Assembly: GCA_020848745.1 (NCBI GenBank)
Contig: JADLHM010000046.1
Location: 1 to 64,000 of the forward strand
Source of the DNA: Deltaproteobacteria bacterium
GTDB lineage: Bacteria > Desulfobacterota > Binatia > UTPRO1
Direction of reading: 5' to 3'
DNA length: 64,000 nt
Within the stretch, counting starts at the first letter, position 1; the number at the start of each line of letters is the position of its first letter. Made by a program: the position numbers and the translations under genes. The notes under the pieces are model-generated. The model worked only from the letters and a program-made list of their open reading frames with translations. It did not search any database and was not told where the DNA came from. This document shows, one piece after another, positions 51,080 through 59,199 of the stretch.

Positions 51080-51967
51080 CTAACACATCCCGCAGACGTG
51101 CGCCTTCAACTCCGGCACCACCTTCGCCGTAATGGAATCCTGCAAGGACGGCGTCAGCTGGCGCTTCTTTCGCAACAACCGCAGCCGCTTGCGGATCTGT
51201 TCGGCGCGCTCCAGGTGCTCGCGTCCGGTCGGATCGAGCCGGACGCACGCGGCCTTCCGGCCATTGGTCAGCATGTCGAGCGCGGCGTGGGAGCAGAGAT
51301 CGCCGTAGCGGACGACATCGCCCGGCGGGAGCGGATAGCGTGACCGGGCCCCCAATCGATGCATCATCTTGCGCCACTGCTCCACGCGGTGAAGTGCCAT
51401 GACGGAGTTGAAGATGCGCTTGTTCGTCCGAAACGAGAACAAGGTGCGCTCCACGACGCGCTCCATCAGGTCGTCGCAATCCGGATAGAACCGGCTGACG
51501 ACGTCGCGGAGGCGCTTCCAATCGTCCTCCCGCTGCAAAGCGTCGAATCGCGCTTCCCAATAAACGTGTTTCAAAGCCCGAGCTCGGAAGCTCGCGATGA
51601 GCTGGAGAGGGACGTAGTAGTTGTGCGAGTAGGTATCCGCGGCGAGATGAGTCAGGTAGCCGTATGCGAACGCACGCTCCGAACCCGTCGCCGCGCTCTC
51701 CAGTACCTGCCATCCCACGTTCCACGAATGGCAGTGGTAGCGGAGATCGCGCGCGAACTTCTTCGCCTGGACGATGTCCGCCCCGACGCAGCCGTACAGA
51801 TATGCGTCGGGAAAGGCGCGCAGGATTTCTTGAAGGGCGGAGGGCAGGGTGTTAATCCCCGCCAGCATGGTCGCGCCGTGCACCAGGTGGGTGACCGGCC
51901 CCCAAGCCTGCGCCTCCTGCGGGACGAGCAGGACCATCACAGCAGCGACGAACGACATCGGTCCCAT
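51080..51967 (-). CDS. Zinc-dependent phospholipase C-like exported protein
   Basis: A 295-residue secreted protein. The signal peptide ends AQA with the mature chain starting WGPVTHLVHG. In zinc-dependent phospholipases C the mature N-terminal Trp itself ligates zinc, and the Trp-Gly and His pattern is retained. Further likely zinc ligands are in GCVGADIV, HSWNVGW and YGYLTHLAADTYSHNYY, where the HLAAD-SHN run is a strong family match. Later residues contain an Arg/Lys-rich helical region (KRLRLLRKKRQL) and CGMC at the end. It may hydrolyse phospholipids or bind them. ATG at 51967 is the start used, with the longer frame from 52006 not required. It is divergent from the uracil-DNA glycosylase gene. 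Confidence 0.82.
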   Translation of the reverse strand: MGPMSFVAAVMVLLVPQEAQAWGPVTHLVHGATMLAGINTLPSALQEILRAFPDAYLYGCVGADIVQAKKFARDLRYHCHSWNVGWQVLESAATGSERAFAYGYLTHLAADTYSHNYYVPLQLIASFRARALKHVYWEARFDALQREDDWKRLRDVVSRFYPDCDDLMERVVERTLFSFRTNKRIFNSVMALHRVEQWRKMMHRLGARSRYPLPPGDVVRYGDLCSHAALDMLTNGRKAACVRLDPTGREHLERAEQIRKRLRLLRKKRQLTPSLQDSITAKVVPELKAHVCGMC

Positions 51968-52026
51968 CACGATGATAAGCGTACTCCCCGCGCCAGGCGC
52001 CCACAACCGTCAACCTTGAGGACTCG

Positions 52027-52848
52027 TTGGACGAGCGATCTGAGCTCCTCGAGCTGATACGGAGCGCGCGGGCGCACGTCGACTGGCTGCGCGAGACCGC
52101 CGTCGAAGCGGTCTCGTCCGAGCGTCCGGCGACACCGCCACGGGAGGGGGGCATACGAGAAACCCCACCGTCGGGAGTATCCGAGGACACCGCGCCGCCC
52201 GTGCCGAGCCTCACGTCGCCCATCGGGGCGGTGCCGGCCCCAGCGGTCGCGGAGGATACGGTCGATTTCCTGACGCATCCGGGCGTCAGGGAGAGTCGAA
52301 CGCTTGCCGCGCTCCGCACGGTCATCGGGGATTGCCAGCGCTGCAAGCTCGCGAGCACCCGCACGCAAGTCGTTTACGGCGTGGGCAATCCCGACGCCGA
52401 TCTGGTGTTCGTCGGCGAAGCGCCGGGGCACGACGAAGACATGAGCGGCGAGCCCTTCGTCGGCCCCGCGGGACAGCTTCTCACGGAGATCATCGTGAAG
52501 GGCATGAAGATCCGGCGCCAAGACGTCTACATTGCGAACATCATCAAGTGCCGGCCAGCCAAGAATCGCAATCCCGAGCCAGACGAGATCGCCGCGTGCG
52601 AGCCGTTCCTGAAACACCAGTTGCACCTGATCCGGCCGAAGGCGATCGTGGCGCTCGGTAGCTTCGCGGCACAATGCCTCCTCAAGACGCGAACGCCAAT
52701 CTCGCGACTGCGCGGCGTGTGGGCGAGCTATCAGGGCATCCCGCTGATGCCGACATTCCACCCCGCGTACCTGCTCCGGAATCCCTCCGACAAGCGCCTG
52801 GTCTGGCGTGACATCCAGCAAGTGATGGCGCTCCTCGGGCTGCGGTAG
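52027..52848 (+). CDS. Type 4 (Fe-S) uracil-DNA glycosylase
   Basis: A 273-residue DNA repair enzyme that removes uracil. The 4Fe-4S cysteines are DCQRCKL (C-x2-C) and [18 protein letters not shown]. Motif A is [27 protein letters not shown] and motif B is [10 protein letters not shown], all standard for family 4. The first 90 residues are a low-complexity Pro/Ala/Glu-rich N-terminal extension, longer than in typical 200-residue enzymes, which may link to another protein. It starts with TTG, and the start is not certain. It is divergent from the zinc-dependent phospholipase-like gene and upstream of queA by about 80 bases. Confidence 0.94.
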   Translation: MDERSELLELIRSARAHVDWLRETAVEAVSSERPATPPREGGIRETPPSGVSEDTAPPVPSLTSPIGAVPAPAVAEDTVDFLTHPGVRESRTLAALRTVIGDCQRCKLASTRTQVVYGVGNPDADLVFVGEAPGHDEDMSGEPFVGPAGQLLTEIIVKGMKIRRQDVYIANIIKCRPAKNRNPEPDEIAACEPFLKHQLHLIRPKAIVALGSFAAQCLLKTRTPISRLRGVWASYQGIPLMPTFHPAYLLRNPSDKRLVWRDIQQVMALLGLR

Positions 52849-52929
52849 CCTCTGGGCTCGAGCCGAATCCCGTGCAGTCCCGGTGAGTTGACTGCCTCTG
52901 CGGTTCCGAGTTACACCGCCCGTTCGCCC

Positions 52930-53961
52930 ATGGATCTCGGCGTCCTCGACTATGCGCTCGATCCGGCGCTGATCGCCCAACAACCTTTGCCTACCCGCGA
53001 TGCGAGCCGGATGCTGGTCGTCGAGCGCTCCTCCGGCACGCGCACCGACACGCACGTGCAGCGGCTCGAGGAGTGGCTGCACCCCGGCGATCTTCTGGTC
53101 ATCAATGACGCCGAGGTGATGGCGGCCCGACTCCACGGCACGCGGCCGACCGGAGGCGCCATCGAGGTGCTCCTCGTCGAGCGCGTCGAAGGCACCACCT
53201 GGAAGTGCATGGCGCGCGGCGCCGGCCGAATCTCTGCCGGTGAATCGATCCGCTTCGGCGACCAACTGAGCGGCACGTGGGGTGAGCGGTTGGACGACAC
53301 GTACCGCACGCTTCGCTTGCGCTGCGAGGGCAACGTCGACGCCACCCTGCGCCGTGTGGGCGAGCTGCCGCTGCCCCCGTACATCCGCCGACCGGAGGGC
53401 CCGTCGTCCCTCGACCGCGAACGCTACCAGACCATGTTCGCTCGCAGCCCCGGCGCGATCGCCGCTCCCACTGCGGGCTTGCATTTCACGCCGCGCCTCG
53501 TGGCCAATCTCGCCCGGCACGGCGTCGGATGCACTCCCCTCACGCTCGTCGTCGGTCCCGCGACGTTCCTTCCCATCCGTACGGCATCCCTGGCGGAGCA
53601 CAACGTTCCGTCGGAACGTTTCGTCATCCCGGAAGAAACCGCCTCCGCCATCACCGAGGCCCGCGCCAGAGGCGGCCGTATCGTCGCCGTCGGAACGACC
53701 TCGGTGCGTGCCCTGGAGACCGCCGCGGACGACGAGGGCGTCGTGCAGCCGGGAAGCGGGCGGACGAAGCTCCTCGTCGGCCCCGGATTCCGCTTCCGGG
53801 CCGTCGATGCCCTGTTCACCAACTTCCACTTGCCGCGTTCGAGCCTCCTTGCGCTCGTCGCGGCCTTTGCCGGCGTCGAGACCACGCTGGCCGCGTATCG
53901 GGCGGCCACCGCGGCCGGCTATCGCTTCTACAGCTACGGCGACGCCATGTTGATCGTGTGA
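52930..53961 (+). CDS. queA: S-adenosylmethionine:tRNA ribosyltransferase-isomerase
   Basis: A 343-residue enzyme that transfers and isomerises the ribosyl part of SAM to preQ1-tRNA in queuosine synthesis. Motifs: DYALDPALIAQQPLPTRDASRMLVV, LLVINDAEVMAARLHGTRPTGGAIEVLL, SPGAIAAPTAGLHFT and TSVRALETAA, NFHLPRSSLLALVAAFAG, and the end RFYSYGDAMLI, all standard. ATG at 52930 is used; an upstream frame from 52888 adds 14 residues. The stop overlaps the tgt start by four bases (GTGA), so queA and tgt are coupled. The gene order queA-tgt-yajC-secD is widely conserved in bacteria. Confidence 0.97.
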   Translation: MDLGVLDYALDPALIAQQPLPTRDASRMLVVERSSGTRTDTHVQRLEEWLHPGDLLVINDAEVMAARLHGTRPTGGAIEVLLVERVEGTTWKCMARGAGRISAGESIRFGDQLSGTWGERLDDTYRTLRLRCEGNVDATLRRVGELPLPPYIRRPEGPSSLDRERYQTMFARSPGAIAAPTAGLHFTPRLVANLARHGVGCTPLTLVVGPATFLPIRTASLAEHNVPSERFVIPEETASAITEARARGGRIVAVGTTSVRALETAADDEGVVQPGSGRTKLLVGPGFRFRAVDALFTNFHLPRSSLLALVAAFAGVETTLAAYRAATAAGYRFYSYGDAMLIV

Positions 53962-55091
53962 CCATCTTCCGCTTGCTTCACGAGGACGCGACGAGTCGCG
54001 CTCGCCGTGGCCGCCTCACGCTCGCCCACGGCGTCGTCGAGACACCCGCGTTCATGCCGGTGGCGACCCACGGGAGCGTCAAAGGGCTCACCCCACTGCA
54101 GATCCGCGAGACCGGGGCGGAGATGATTCTCTCGAATGCGTACCATCTCTGGCTACGACCAGGATGCGACGTCATCGAGACCGCGGGCGGACTGCACCGC
54201 TTCTGCGGCTGGAGCGGCCCCATCCTCACGGACAGCGGCGGCTATCAGATCTTCTCGCTGGCGTCCCTGGCACGCGTCAGCGACGACGGGGTGACCTTCC
54301 GATCGCACATCGACGGGAGCACGCACGCGCTCACGGTCGAGGAAGTCGTGCGCGCCCAGGAGCGTCTCGGCAGTGACGTGGCGATGATCCTCGACGAATG
54401 CCCGCCGGGCGACGCCGACCGGGGCACTGTGGCGGCGGCGACGGAGCGCACCGCGCGCTGGGCCGAGCGTGCCGCGGCCGCGCGTTCACGTGCCGACCAG
54501 GCCGTATTCGGCATCGTGCAGGGCGGTACGCACCTCGACCTCCGGCAGCAGAGCGCCCGGGCGGTGATCCGGCTCGGATTCGACGGATATGCCCTCGGTG
54601 GCCTCTCGGTCGGCGAACCGCGACCCGATACGTGGCGCATCGCCGCTGCGACGACGCCGCACCTACCCGCCGATCAACCGCGCTACTTCATGGGCGCCGG
54701 AACGCCGACCGATCTCGTACGGCTCGTGGCCGCCGGGGTGGACCTCTTCGATTGCGTGCTGCCGACACGCCTGGCGCGAAACGGCACACTCTTTACGAGC
54801 GCTGGCCCGGTGGTGATCCGCCATGCCCGTTACGCCGCCGACCCCCGTCCCGTCGACGAGGCGTGCACCTGCTATTCGTGCCGGCATTTCGGTCGAGCGT
54901 ACCTGCGCCACCTCCTGATGGCACGCGAACCGCTCGCCGTAACGCTCAACACGCTGCACAACGTCACGTACTATCAACGATTGATGCTACGGATGCGAGA
55001 AGCCATCGCCACCGACACATTCGGAGCATTCGCCGCGTCGCGCGAATGGACGCCATCGGCGGCGACAGAGGAGGGTACATGGACGGCTTAG
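53958..55091 (+). CDS. tgt: tRNA-guanine transglycosylase
   Basis: A 377-residue enzyme that exchanges G34 for preQ1 in tRNA of Tyr, His, Asn and Asp. The catalytic residues are recognisable: Asp in ILTDSGGYQIFSL and the nucleophile Asp in DLFDCVLPTRLARNGTLF. The zinc site is CTCYSCRHFGRAYLRHLL (C-x-C-x2-C and a later His). GIVQGGTHLDLRQQSA and AVGGLSVGEP-type (ALGGLSVGEP) motifs are present. GTG start, overlapping the queA stop. Its last 13 bases overlap yajC. The C-terminal residues after about 365 are unrelated to other family ends. Confidence 0.97.
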   Translation: MTIFRLLHEDATSRARRGRLTLAHGVVETPAFMPVATHGSVKGLTPLQIRETGAEMILSNAYHLWLRPGCDVIETAGGLHRFCGWSGPILTDSGGYQIFSLASLARVSDDGVTFRSHIDGSTHALTVEEVVRAQERLGSDVAMILDECPPGDADRGTVAAATERTARWAERAAAARSRADQAVFGIVQGGTHLDLRQQSARAVIRLGFDGYALGGLSVGEPRPDTWRIAAATTPHLPADQPRYFMGAGTPTDLVRLVAAGVDLFDCVLPTRLARNGTLFTSAGPVVIRHARYAADPRPVDEACTCYSCRHFGRAYLRHLLMAREPLAVTLNTLHNVTYYQRLMLRMREAIATDTFGAFAASREWTPSAATEEGTWTA

Positions 55092-55420
55092 CCTGGGCTC
55101 AGGGTGCGGGAGGACCGGCGGCGGGTCCGAGTACGCTCGTCAATCTACTTCCGATCGCGCTCATGTTCGTGATCCTGTACTTCCTCATGATCCGGCCCCA
55201 GCAGAAGCGGGCCAAAGAGCACGAAACGATGGTGCAGAATCTGAAGCGAGGAGACGACGTGGTCACGAGCGGCGGTATCCACGGCCGCATTCAGGCGATC
55301 GCCGACAAGATCCTCACCGTAGAGGTCGCCCCGAACGTGCGCATCCGCCTGGATCGCGATCAGGTGGCGACAGTGCTGCGCGGCGCTCGCACTGAAGAGA
55401 AAGACAAGGAGAAAGCATGA
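55079..55420 (+). CDS. yajC: Sec translocon accessory protein YajC
   Basis: A 113-residue protein with one membrane helix (STLVNLLPIALMFVILYFLMIRPQQKRAKE) carrying the conserved RPQQK that follows the helix in YajC, then KRGDDVVTSGGIHGRIQAI, the small domain unique to this family. The ATG at 55079 overlaps the tgt 3' end by 13 bases and has GAGGAGGG upstream. It forms a complex with SecD/SecF at the SecYEG channel. It overlaps secD by four bases. The extended C-terminus (TEEKDKEKA) is charged. Confidence 0.95.
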   Translation: MDGLAWAQGAGGPAAGPSTLVNLLPIALMFVILYFLMIRPQQKRAKEHETMVQNLKRGDDVVTSGGIHGRIQAIADKILTVEVAPNVRIRLDRDQVATVLRGARTEEKDKEKA

Positions 55421-56991
55421 AGCTCGGATATCGTGTCGCCTTGGTGGCCGTCCTGCTGTTGGTGAGCGGCGTCTACCTCCTCCCCGTGCTCACCACCGTG
55501 CCGGCATGGTGGCCGTCCGTGCTCCCCCGCGAAGCCCTGCGCCTCGGTCTCGATTTACAGGGCGGGATCCATCTGATCCTCCAGGTCGAGGGTGACAAGG
55601 CCGTCGAAACGGCTCTCAACGGGACGATGGAGGACCTCAAGCGTGAGCTCACGGAGGCGCAGGTCGCGACGAGCAAGCTCGAGCGGGCGGGCAAGCGGAT
55701 CCACCTCCAGCTCCGCGACGCGAGCAAGAGCTCGGCGCTCTCCGACCTCTTGAAGAACCAGTTTCCCATCCTCGTGGCTGCCGCCGATCCGACCGCCCAG
55801 CCGGGAGACACGGTCCTCGGCTTCGACGACCGCGAAGAGCGCCGCATCCGCGAGTTCGCCGTAGACCAGTCCATCGAGACGATCCGCAATCGCATCGATC
55901 AGTTCGGCGTACGCGAGCCGGTCATTCAACGCAGCGGTACGGATGGGATCCTGGTGCAGCTCCCCGGTATCCAGGACCCGCAACGTGCCAAGGATCTGAT
56001 CGGCAAGACCGCCGTGCTGGAATTCAAGCTGGTCGCGGGCAGTGCCGATCCGGCCAAACCCTCGAGCGGCACCGAAGTTCTTCCCGGCGAAGAACGTGAC
56101 CCCGTGACCGGCCAGATGAACAGCAAAGTCACGTACACCCTCGAACGCAAGACTCTGATGACCGGCGAAGTCATCGCCGACGCGCGCGTGCGACCTTCAA
56201 CCCAGATGGAAGGCCCGTACGTGGAGCTCGTGCTCAACAGCCGTGGAGCGAAGCTCTTCGAGGAGATCACGGCGTCGAGCGTGAACCGACAGCTCGCGAT
56301 CGTGTTGGACGGAAAGGTGAAGTCGGCTCCGGTGATCCGCGAACGTATCGGTGGGGGGCGAGCTTCCATCACCGGCAACTTCGATCTCCGCGAGGCACGC
56401 GATCTTGCGATCGTACTTCGCGCGGGGGCGCTCCCCGCACCCGTCACCCTCGCCGAGGAGCGCACGGTAGGCCCGACGCTCGGACGCGACTCGATTCAGC
56501 AGGGAATGATCTCGTTCGCAGTCGGTGGCGCGCTCGTGATCATCTTCATGCTGGTCTATTACAAGGGCGCCGGGATCCTCGCCGACCTCGCGCTGCTCCT
56601 GAACGTGGTATTCATCCTCGCGGCGCTCGCGGCCCTCGAAGCGACCGTGACCCTGCCGGGAATCGCCGGCCTCGTCTTGACGCTCGGCATGGCCGTCGAT
56701 GCGAACGTGTTGATCAACGAACGCATCCGCGAGGAGCTCCGCCTCGGAAAGACCGTTCGGGCAGCGATCGAGGCCGGCTACGAGCGGGCACTTCCCGCAA
56801 TTCTCGACTCGAACATCACGACGTTCCTGTCGGGTCTCATCCTCTTCCAGTTCGGCTCGGGACCCGTCAAAGGCTTCGCGGTGACGCTCTGCATCGGCCT
56901 CGTCACCTCCGTTTTCACGGCGGTCGTCTGCACCCGAATCGTCTACGATTTCATGTTGAGCCGCCGCCGCATGCAGACGATCAGCATCTGA
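55417..56991 (+). CDS. secD: Protein translocase subunit SecD
   Basis: A 524-residue membrane protein with six predicted helices and a large first periplasmic domain. DLQGGIHLILQVEGD is the N-terminal family motif, RNRIDQFGVREPVIQRSG the conserved P1 region, and GMAVDANVLINERIREELRLGK with the functional Asp of transmembrane helix 4. The ATG overlaps yajC by four bases. SecD, with SecF, uses proton motive force to complete export through SecYEG. In most genomes secF follows at once; here the next gene is an HTH protein. The chain ends after helix six, so it is not a fused SecDF. Confidence 0.96.
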   Translation: MKLGYRVALVAVLLLVSGVYLLPVLTTVPAWWPSVLPREALRLGLDLQGGIHLILQVEGDKAVETALNGTMEDLKRELTEAQVATSKLERAGKRIHLQLRDASKSSALSDLLKNQFPILVAAADPTAQPGDTVLGFDDREERRIREFAVDQSIETIRNRIDQFGVREPVIQRSGTDGILVQLPGIQDPQRAKDLIGKTAVLEFKLVAGSADPAKPSSGTEVLPGEERDPVTGQMNSKVTYTLERKTLMTGEVIADARVRPSTQMEGPYVELVLNSRGAKLFEEITASSVNRQLAIVLDGKVKSAPVIRERIGGGRASITGNFDLREARDLAIVLRAGALPAPVTLAEERTVGPTLGRDSIQQGMISFAVGGALVIIFMLVYYKGAGILADLALLLNVVFILAALAALEATVTLPGIAGLVLTLGMAVDANVLINERIREELRLGKTVRAAIEAGYERALPAILDSNITTFLSGLILFQFGSGPVKGFAVTLCIGLVTSVFTAVVCTRIVYDFMLSRRRMQTISI

Positions 56992-57065
56992 CGCAACGAA
57001 ACCCATCAACTTGATATGATTGAGCTTTTCGAGATCTCCGCACGGTGGCGGGAGGGCCGTTCGGC

Positions 57066-57095
57066 TTGACCTCTTTTTTCGGCCCGTGGTATGCC
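57066..57095 (+). promoter_or_regulatory. Putative promoter of the excisionase-type HTH gene
   Basis: TTGACC (57066-57071), an 18-base spacer beginning with TCTTTTTT, and TATGCC (57090-57095). The predicted transcript would start near 57102, 28 bases before the ATG at 57130. A TTGATA at 57011 is a less well-spaced alternative. Confidence 0.4.
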
Positions 57096-57129
57096 ACGAC
57101 CATTCATCCGACTGGAGCGCACGTACTCG

Positions 57130-57321
57130 ATGCTCGACCGGGACGACATCTACCTGAACAGCAAAGAGGTAGCGCAGATACTCGACGTCAGCCCCGACAC
57201 GGTCAACGAGTTCGCCCGCAAGCATCTCCTGCCGGCATTCAAACAAGGGCGACAATGGCGCTTCCGAAAGCGTGACATCGCGTCGTTCAAACGGCAGCTA
57301 CGGGGCACCACCGCAGCTTAG
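57130..57321 (+). CDS. Excisionase/MerR-like small HTH protein
   Basis: A 63-residue DNA-binding protein. The sequence DIYLNSKEVAQILDVSPDTVNEFARKHLLPAFKQGRQWRFRKRDIASFKRQL is a complete winged helix of the excisionase/HTH_17 family, where the second helix and the WRF wing contact DNA. ATG at 57130 is used; ATG at 57091 would add 13 residues with no support. Such proteins are common in deltaproteobacterial genomes and are not by themselves evidence of a mobile element; I see no integrase next to it. Its position between secD and a lipid methyltransferase gives no clear function. Confidence 0.83.
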   Translation: MLDRDDIYLNSKEVAQILDVSPDTVNEFARKHLLPAFKQGRQWRFRKRDIASFKRQLRGTTAA

Positions 57322-57378
57322 CGTCGCGGGCTTTCAACCTCGGTTTGCCGTCGAGTCTTGAGTTCGCAAGGGGGGCGC

Positions 57379-58050
57379 ATGGCGGGTCAGCGCAACGGGG
57401 CGGAGCGTAGGTCGTCGTCGGACCCACAGCGAAGCAAGATCTACGCGGAATTCTCCCACCTCTATGATCTGATCTTTCAACGGATTTTCTTTCCTCGCAT
57501 CGCAAGCGTCATCAAGTCTCTCCACATCGAGCCCGGCGCTCGCGTGCTCGAAGTGGGGGTGGGGACCGGACTCTCTCTTAGCGCCTATCCCTCCCACTGT
57601 GACGTGGTCGGCATCGATCTCTCGCAGGAGATGTTGGATCAAGCAGAAGAAAAGGTCCGCGAGCGTGGCTGGAACCACATCAGCCTCCGCCAGATGGACG
57701 CACTCGATCTGAGCTTCCCCGACGACAGCTTCGACTACATCATGGCGTTCCACGTCGTGAGCGTCGTTCCCGACGCGACCAAGCTCCTCGACGAAGCGCG
57801 TCGCGTGTTGCGTCCGAACGGGACGTTGGTGATCATCAACCATTTCCGCAGCGAACGGCCCATCATCGGGTCGTTGGTGGAAATGGCCGACCCCGTCACA
57901 CGCAAACTCGGCTGGCGGACGACCCTCCGACTGGTCGACATGTTCAACGGCGCCCCCGTGGCCATCGAGCGACAATTCAAGACTTCGCCACGCTCTCTTT
58001 TCACCGTCGTAATCGCGCGAAACCAGAAGGAGATGCGCGCGACCGGTTGA
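57379..58050 (+). CDS. SAM-dependent methyltransferase, PmtA-like (phosphatidylethanolamine N-methyltransferase)
   Basis: A 223-residue class I methyltransferase. Motif I is VLEVGVGTGLSLSAYP, followed by GIDLSQEMLDQAEEKV and DSFDYIMAFHVVSVVPD. The N-terminal YAEFSHLYDLIFQRIFFPRIASVIKSL and the absence of other domains resemble bacterial PmtA, which methylates phosphatidylethanolamine. Small UbiE-type enzymes are an alternative, but UbiE begins differently and has longer motif spacing. ATG at 57379 has AAGGGGGG upstream. It is followed by an AT-rich non-coding region with DnaA boxes. Phosphatidylcholine or methylated phosphatidylethanolamine production is inferred. Confidence 0.82.
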   Translation: MAGQRNGAERRSSSDPQRSKIYAEFSHLYDLIFQRIFFPRIASVIKSLHIEPGARVLEVGVGTGLSLSAYPSHCDVVGIDLSQEMLDQAEEKVRERGWNHISLRQMDALDLSFPDDSFDYIMAFHVVSVVPDATKLLDEARRVLRPNGTLVIINHFRSERPIIGSLVEMADPVTRKLGWRTTLRLVDMFNGAPVAIERQFKTSPRSLFTVVIARNQKEMRATG

Positions 58051-58323
58051 ATCATCCGGAGCGCGTCGACTGTGGATAACCTGTGGGTTACGGATCGGAT
58101 GATTAATCGCGCACTTGCCGACTGCAGCCCGCATGCTGATCGCAAGATCCGATGATCAGCACCCAAATCTTCCATAAACCATTGGATCTACAATCAAAAA
58201 TCCATGATTCTTCACGATCGATCATTTGCCGTGATCCAATCTGACGCACTCGAGGAGAGGTCGTCGGGATGACCCACTCGACAGTGTGGATAACTTCCCG
58301 ACCGACGACGGCGTGGCAAAGAA
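58051..58323. other. Candidate replication origin: AT-rich intergenic region with two perfect DnaA boxes
   Basis: The boxes TGTGGATAA (complement TTATCCACA) are at 58071-58079 and 58285-58293. TGTGGGTTA follows the first at 58082, eleven bases on, as a weak box. Between them are eight GATC sites from 58093 to 58236, repeats GATC(G/C)GATGAT(T/C)A at 58093 and 58146, and a stretch at 58158-58213 that is about two thirds A+T, unlike the GC-rich neighbourhood. dnaA and dnaN are not near, so a different role such as a DnaA-titration site is possible. Confidence 0.55.
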
Positions 58324-58395
58324 TGCCCCCGCCCAGAATCGAACTGGGACTTAGGGTTCCGGAGACCCTCGTGATGTCCTTTTCACTACGGGGGC
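58324..58395 (-). tRNA. tRNA-Arg (anticodon CCG)
   Basis: A 72-base cloverleaf on the minus strand. Acceptor stem GCCCCCG/CGGGGGC, D stem GTGA/TCAC, anticodon stem AGGGT/ACCCT with loop CTCCGGA (anticodon CCG, reading codon CGG), variable AAGT, T stem CCCAG/CTGGG with loop TTCGATT, and discriminator A. The 3' CCA is not encoded. A candidate promoter is at 58407-58435. It sits between the AT-rich region and the ZIP transporter gene. Confidence 0.95.
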
Positions 58396-58406
58396 AGAGG
58401 GTCCGC

Positions 58407-58435
58407 TGGGTACCACGGGCCCCACGGGGGGTCAA
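58407..58435 (-). promoter_or_regulatory. Possible promoter of tRNA-Arg
   Basis: On the minus strand, TTGACC (58430-58435), a 17-base spacer and TACCCA (58407-58412). The -35 is good and the -10 poor, but the spacing and the distance to the tRNA start (11 bases) fit. Confidence 0.35.
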
Positions 58436-58443
58436 CGAAGTGG

Positions 58444-59199
58444 TCAGCCCAGGCCTGCTCCTTCGATGAGCGATTCGGTGACGTAGTACAACAGCACGCC
58501 GACGAACACCATCACGGCCACCCGGCTGTCCTCGCTCCGGTTCACCTCAGGGATCAGGTCGGAGGCGGCCACGTAGATCGTCACCCCCGCGGAGATCGCG
58601 AGGCCCTCGCCGACGAGGCCCTGGAGCGGATACATGGCCATCGCGCCGACCACGCTGGCCGCGCCTACCGCGACCGAGGAGAGGAGAGCCGTCCGACGCG
58701 AGTGTCCGCCGGCGAGCATGATCGACGCGATCGTGAACCCCTCGGGTGCCTTGTGCAGCGCGATCGCGATGAAGAGCAGGAGACCGAGCCTCGGGCTGAT
58801 GACGAACCCCGAGGCGATCGAGATGCCGTCGAAGAAACTGTGGATCGACAAGCCGAGCAGCGCCGACGGGCCGACTCCGACCCCGATGTGCTCGGGATGA
58901 GTCTCTTCCCCGAAATGGAAATGCCGGACCGCCGTGTGCTCGACGAGATGGATCATGAGATAGCCGACGAGCACCAGCATCGGAGCATGCGGCGTCATCC
59001 CGGCGCTCACTGGCAGCATCTCGAGAACGACGGCGGCCAGCATGAATCCGCCTCCGAGCGCGACGAAGTAGTTCAAGAGCGCCGCATTCCATTGCCGCCT
59101 GACAGTCACGATCATGCCGCCGACGGCCGTCGCGACCGCCGTGACGACGATGAACGGCAGCGTGACCCAGAGCGAGACCGCCGTCGTCGGGTCGGGCAT
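58444..59199 (-). CDS. ZIP-family metal transporter
   Basis: A 251-residue integral membrane protein with eight predicted helices. The metal-binding helices IV and V contain LSIHSFFDGISIASG and IALHKAPEGFTIASI, in place of the ZIP family HNFPEG-type motifs (HSFFDG and HKAPEG are common in the GufA/ZupT group). A His-rich loop (HTAVRHFHFGEETHPEH) lies between helices III and IV. The substrate could be zinc, iron or manganese. ATG at 59199 overlaps the stop of suhB (TGATG). The longer frame from 59397 is rejected because it lacks membrane character at its start. Confidence 0.9.
   Translation of the reverse strand: MPDPTTAVSLWVTLPFIVVTAVATAVGGMIVTVRRQWNAALLNYFVALGGGFMLAAVVLEMLPVSAGMTPHAPMLVLVGYLMIHLVEHTAVRHFHFGEETHPEHIGVGVGPSALLGLSIHSFFDGISIASGFVISPRLGLLLFIAIALHKAPEGFTIASIMLAGGHSRRTALLSSVAVGAASVVGAMAMYPLQGLVGEGLAISAGVTIYVAASDLIPEVNRSEDSRVAVMVFVGVLLYYVTESLIEGAGLG

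Noticed and set aside
52888-52916. Promoter-like TTGACT-17-TTACAC upstream of queA
   Set aside because: The -10 matches consensus at only two of six bases, so it is too weak to list.
51967-53829. 620-codon minus-strand frame over udg and queA
   Set aside because: Spans two certain genes on the other strand, and its amino acid make-up is that of a shadow.
57130-57321. Excisionase-type HTH as a sign of a mobile element
   Set aside because: There is no integrase, attachment repeat or phage gene nearby; such HTH proteins are common in chromosomes.
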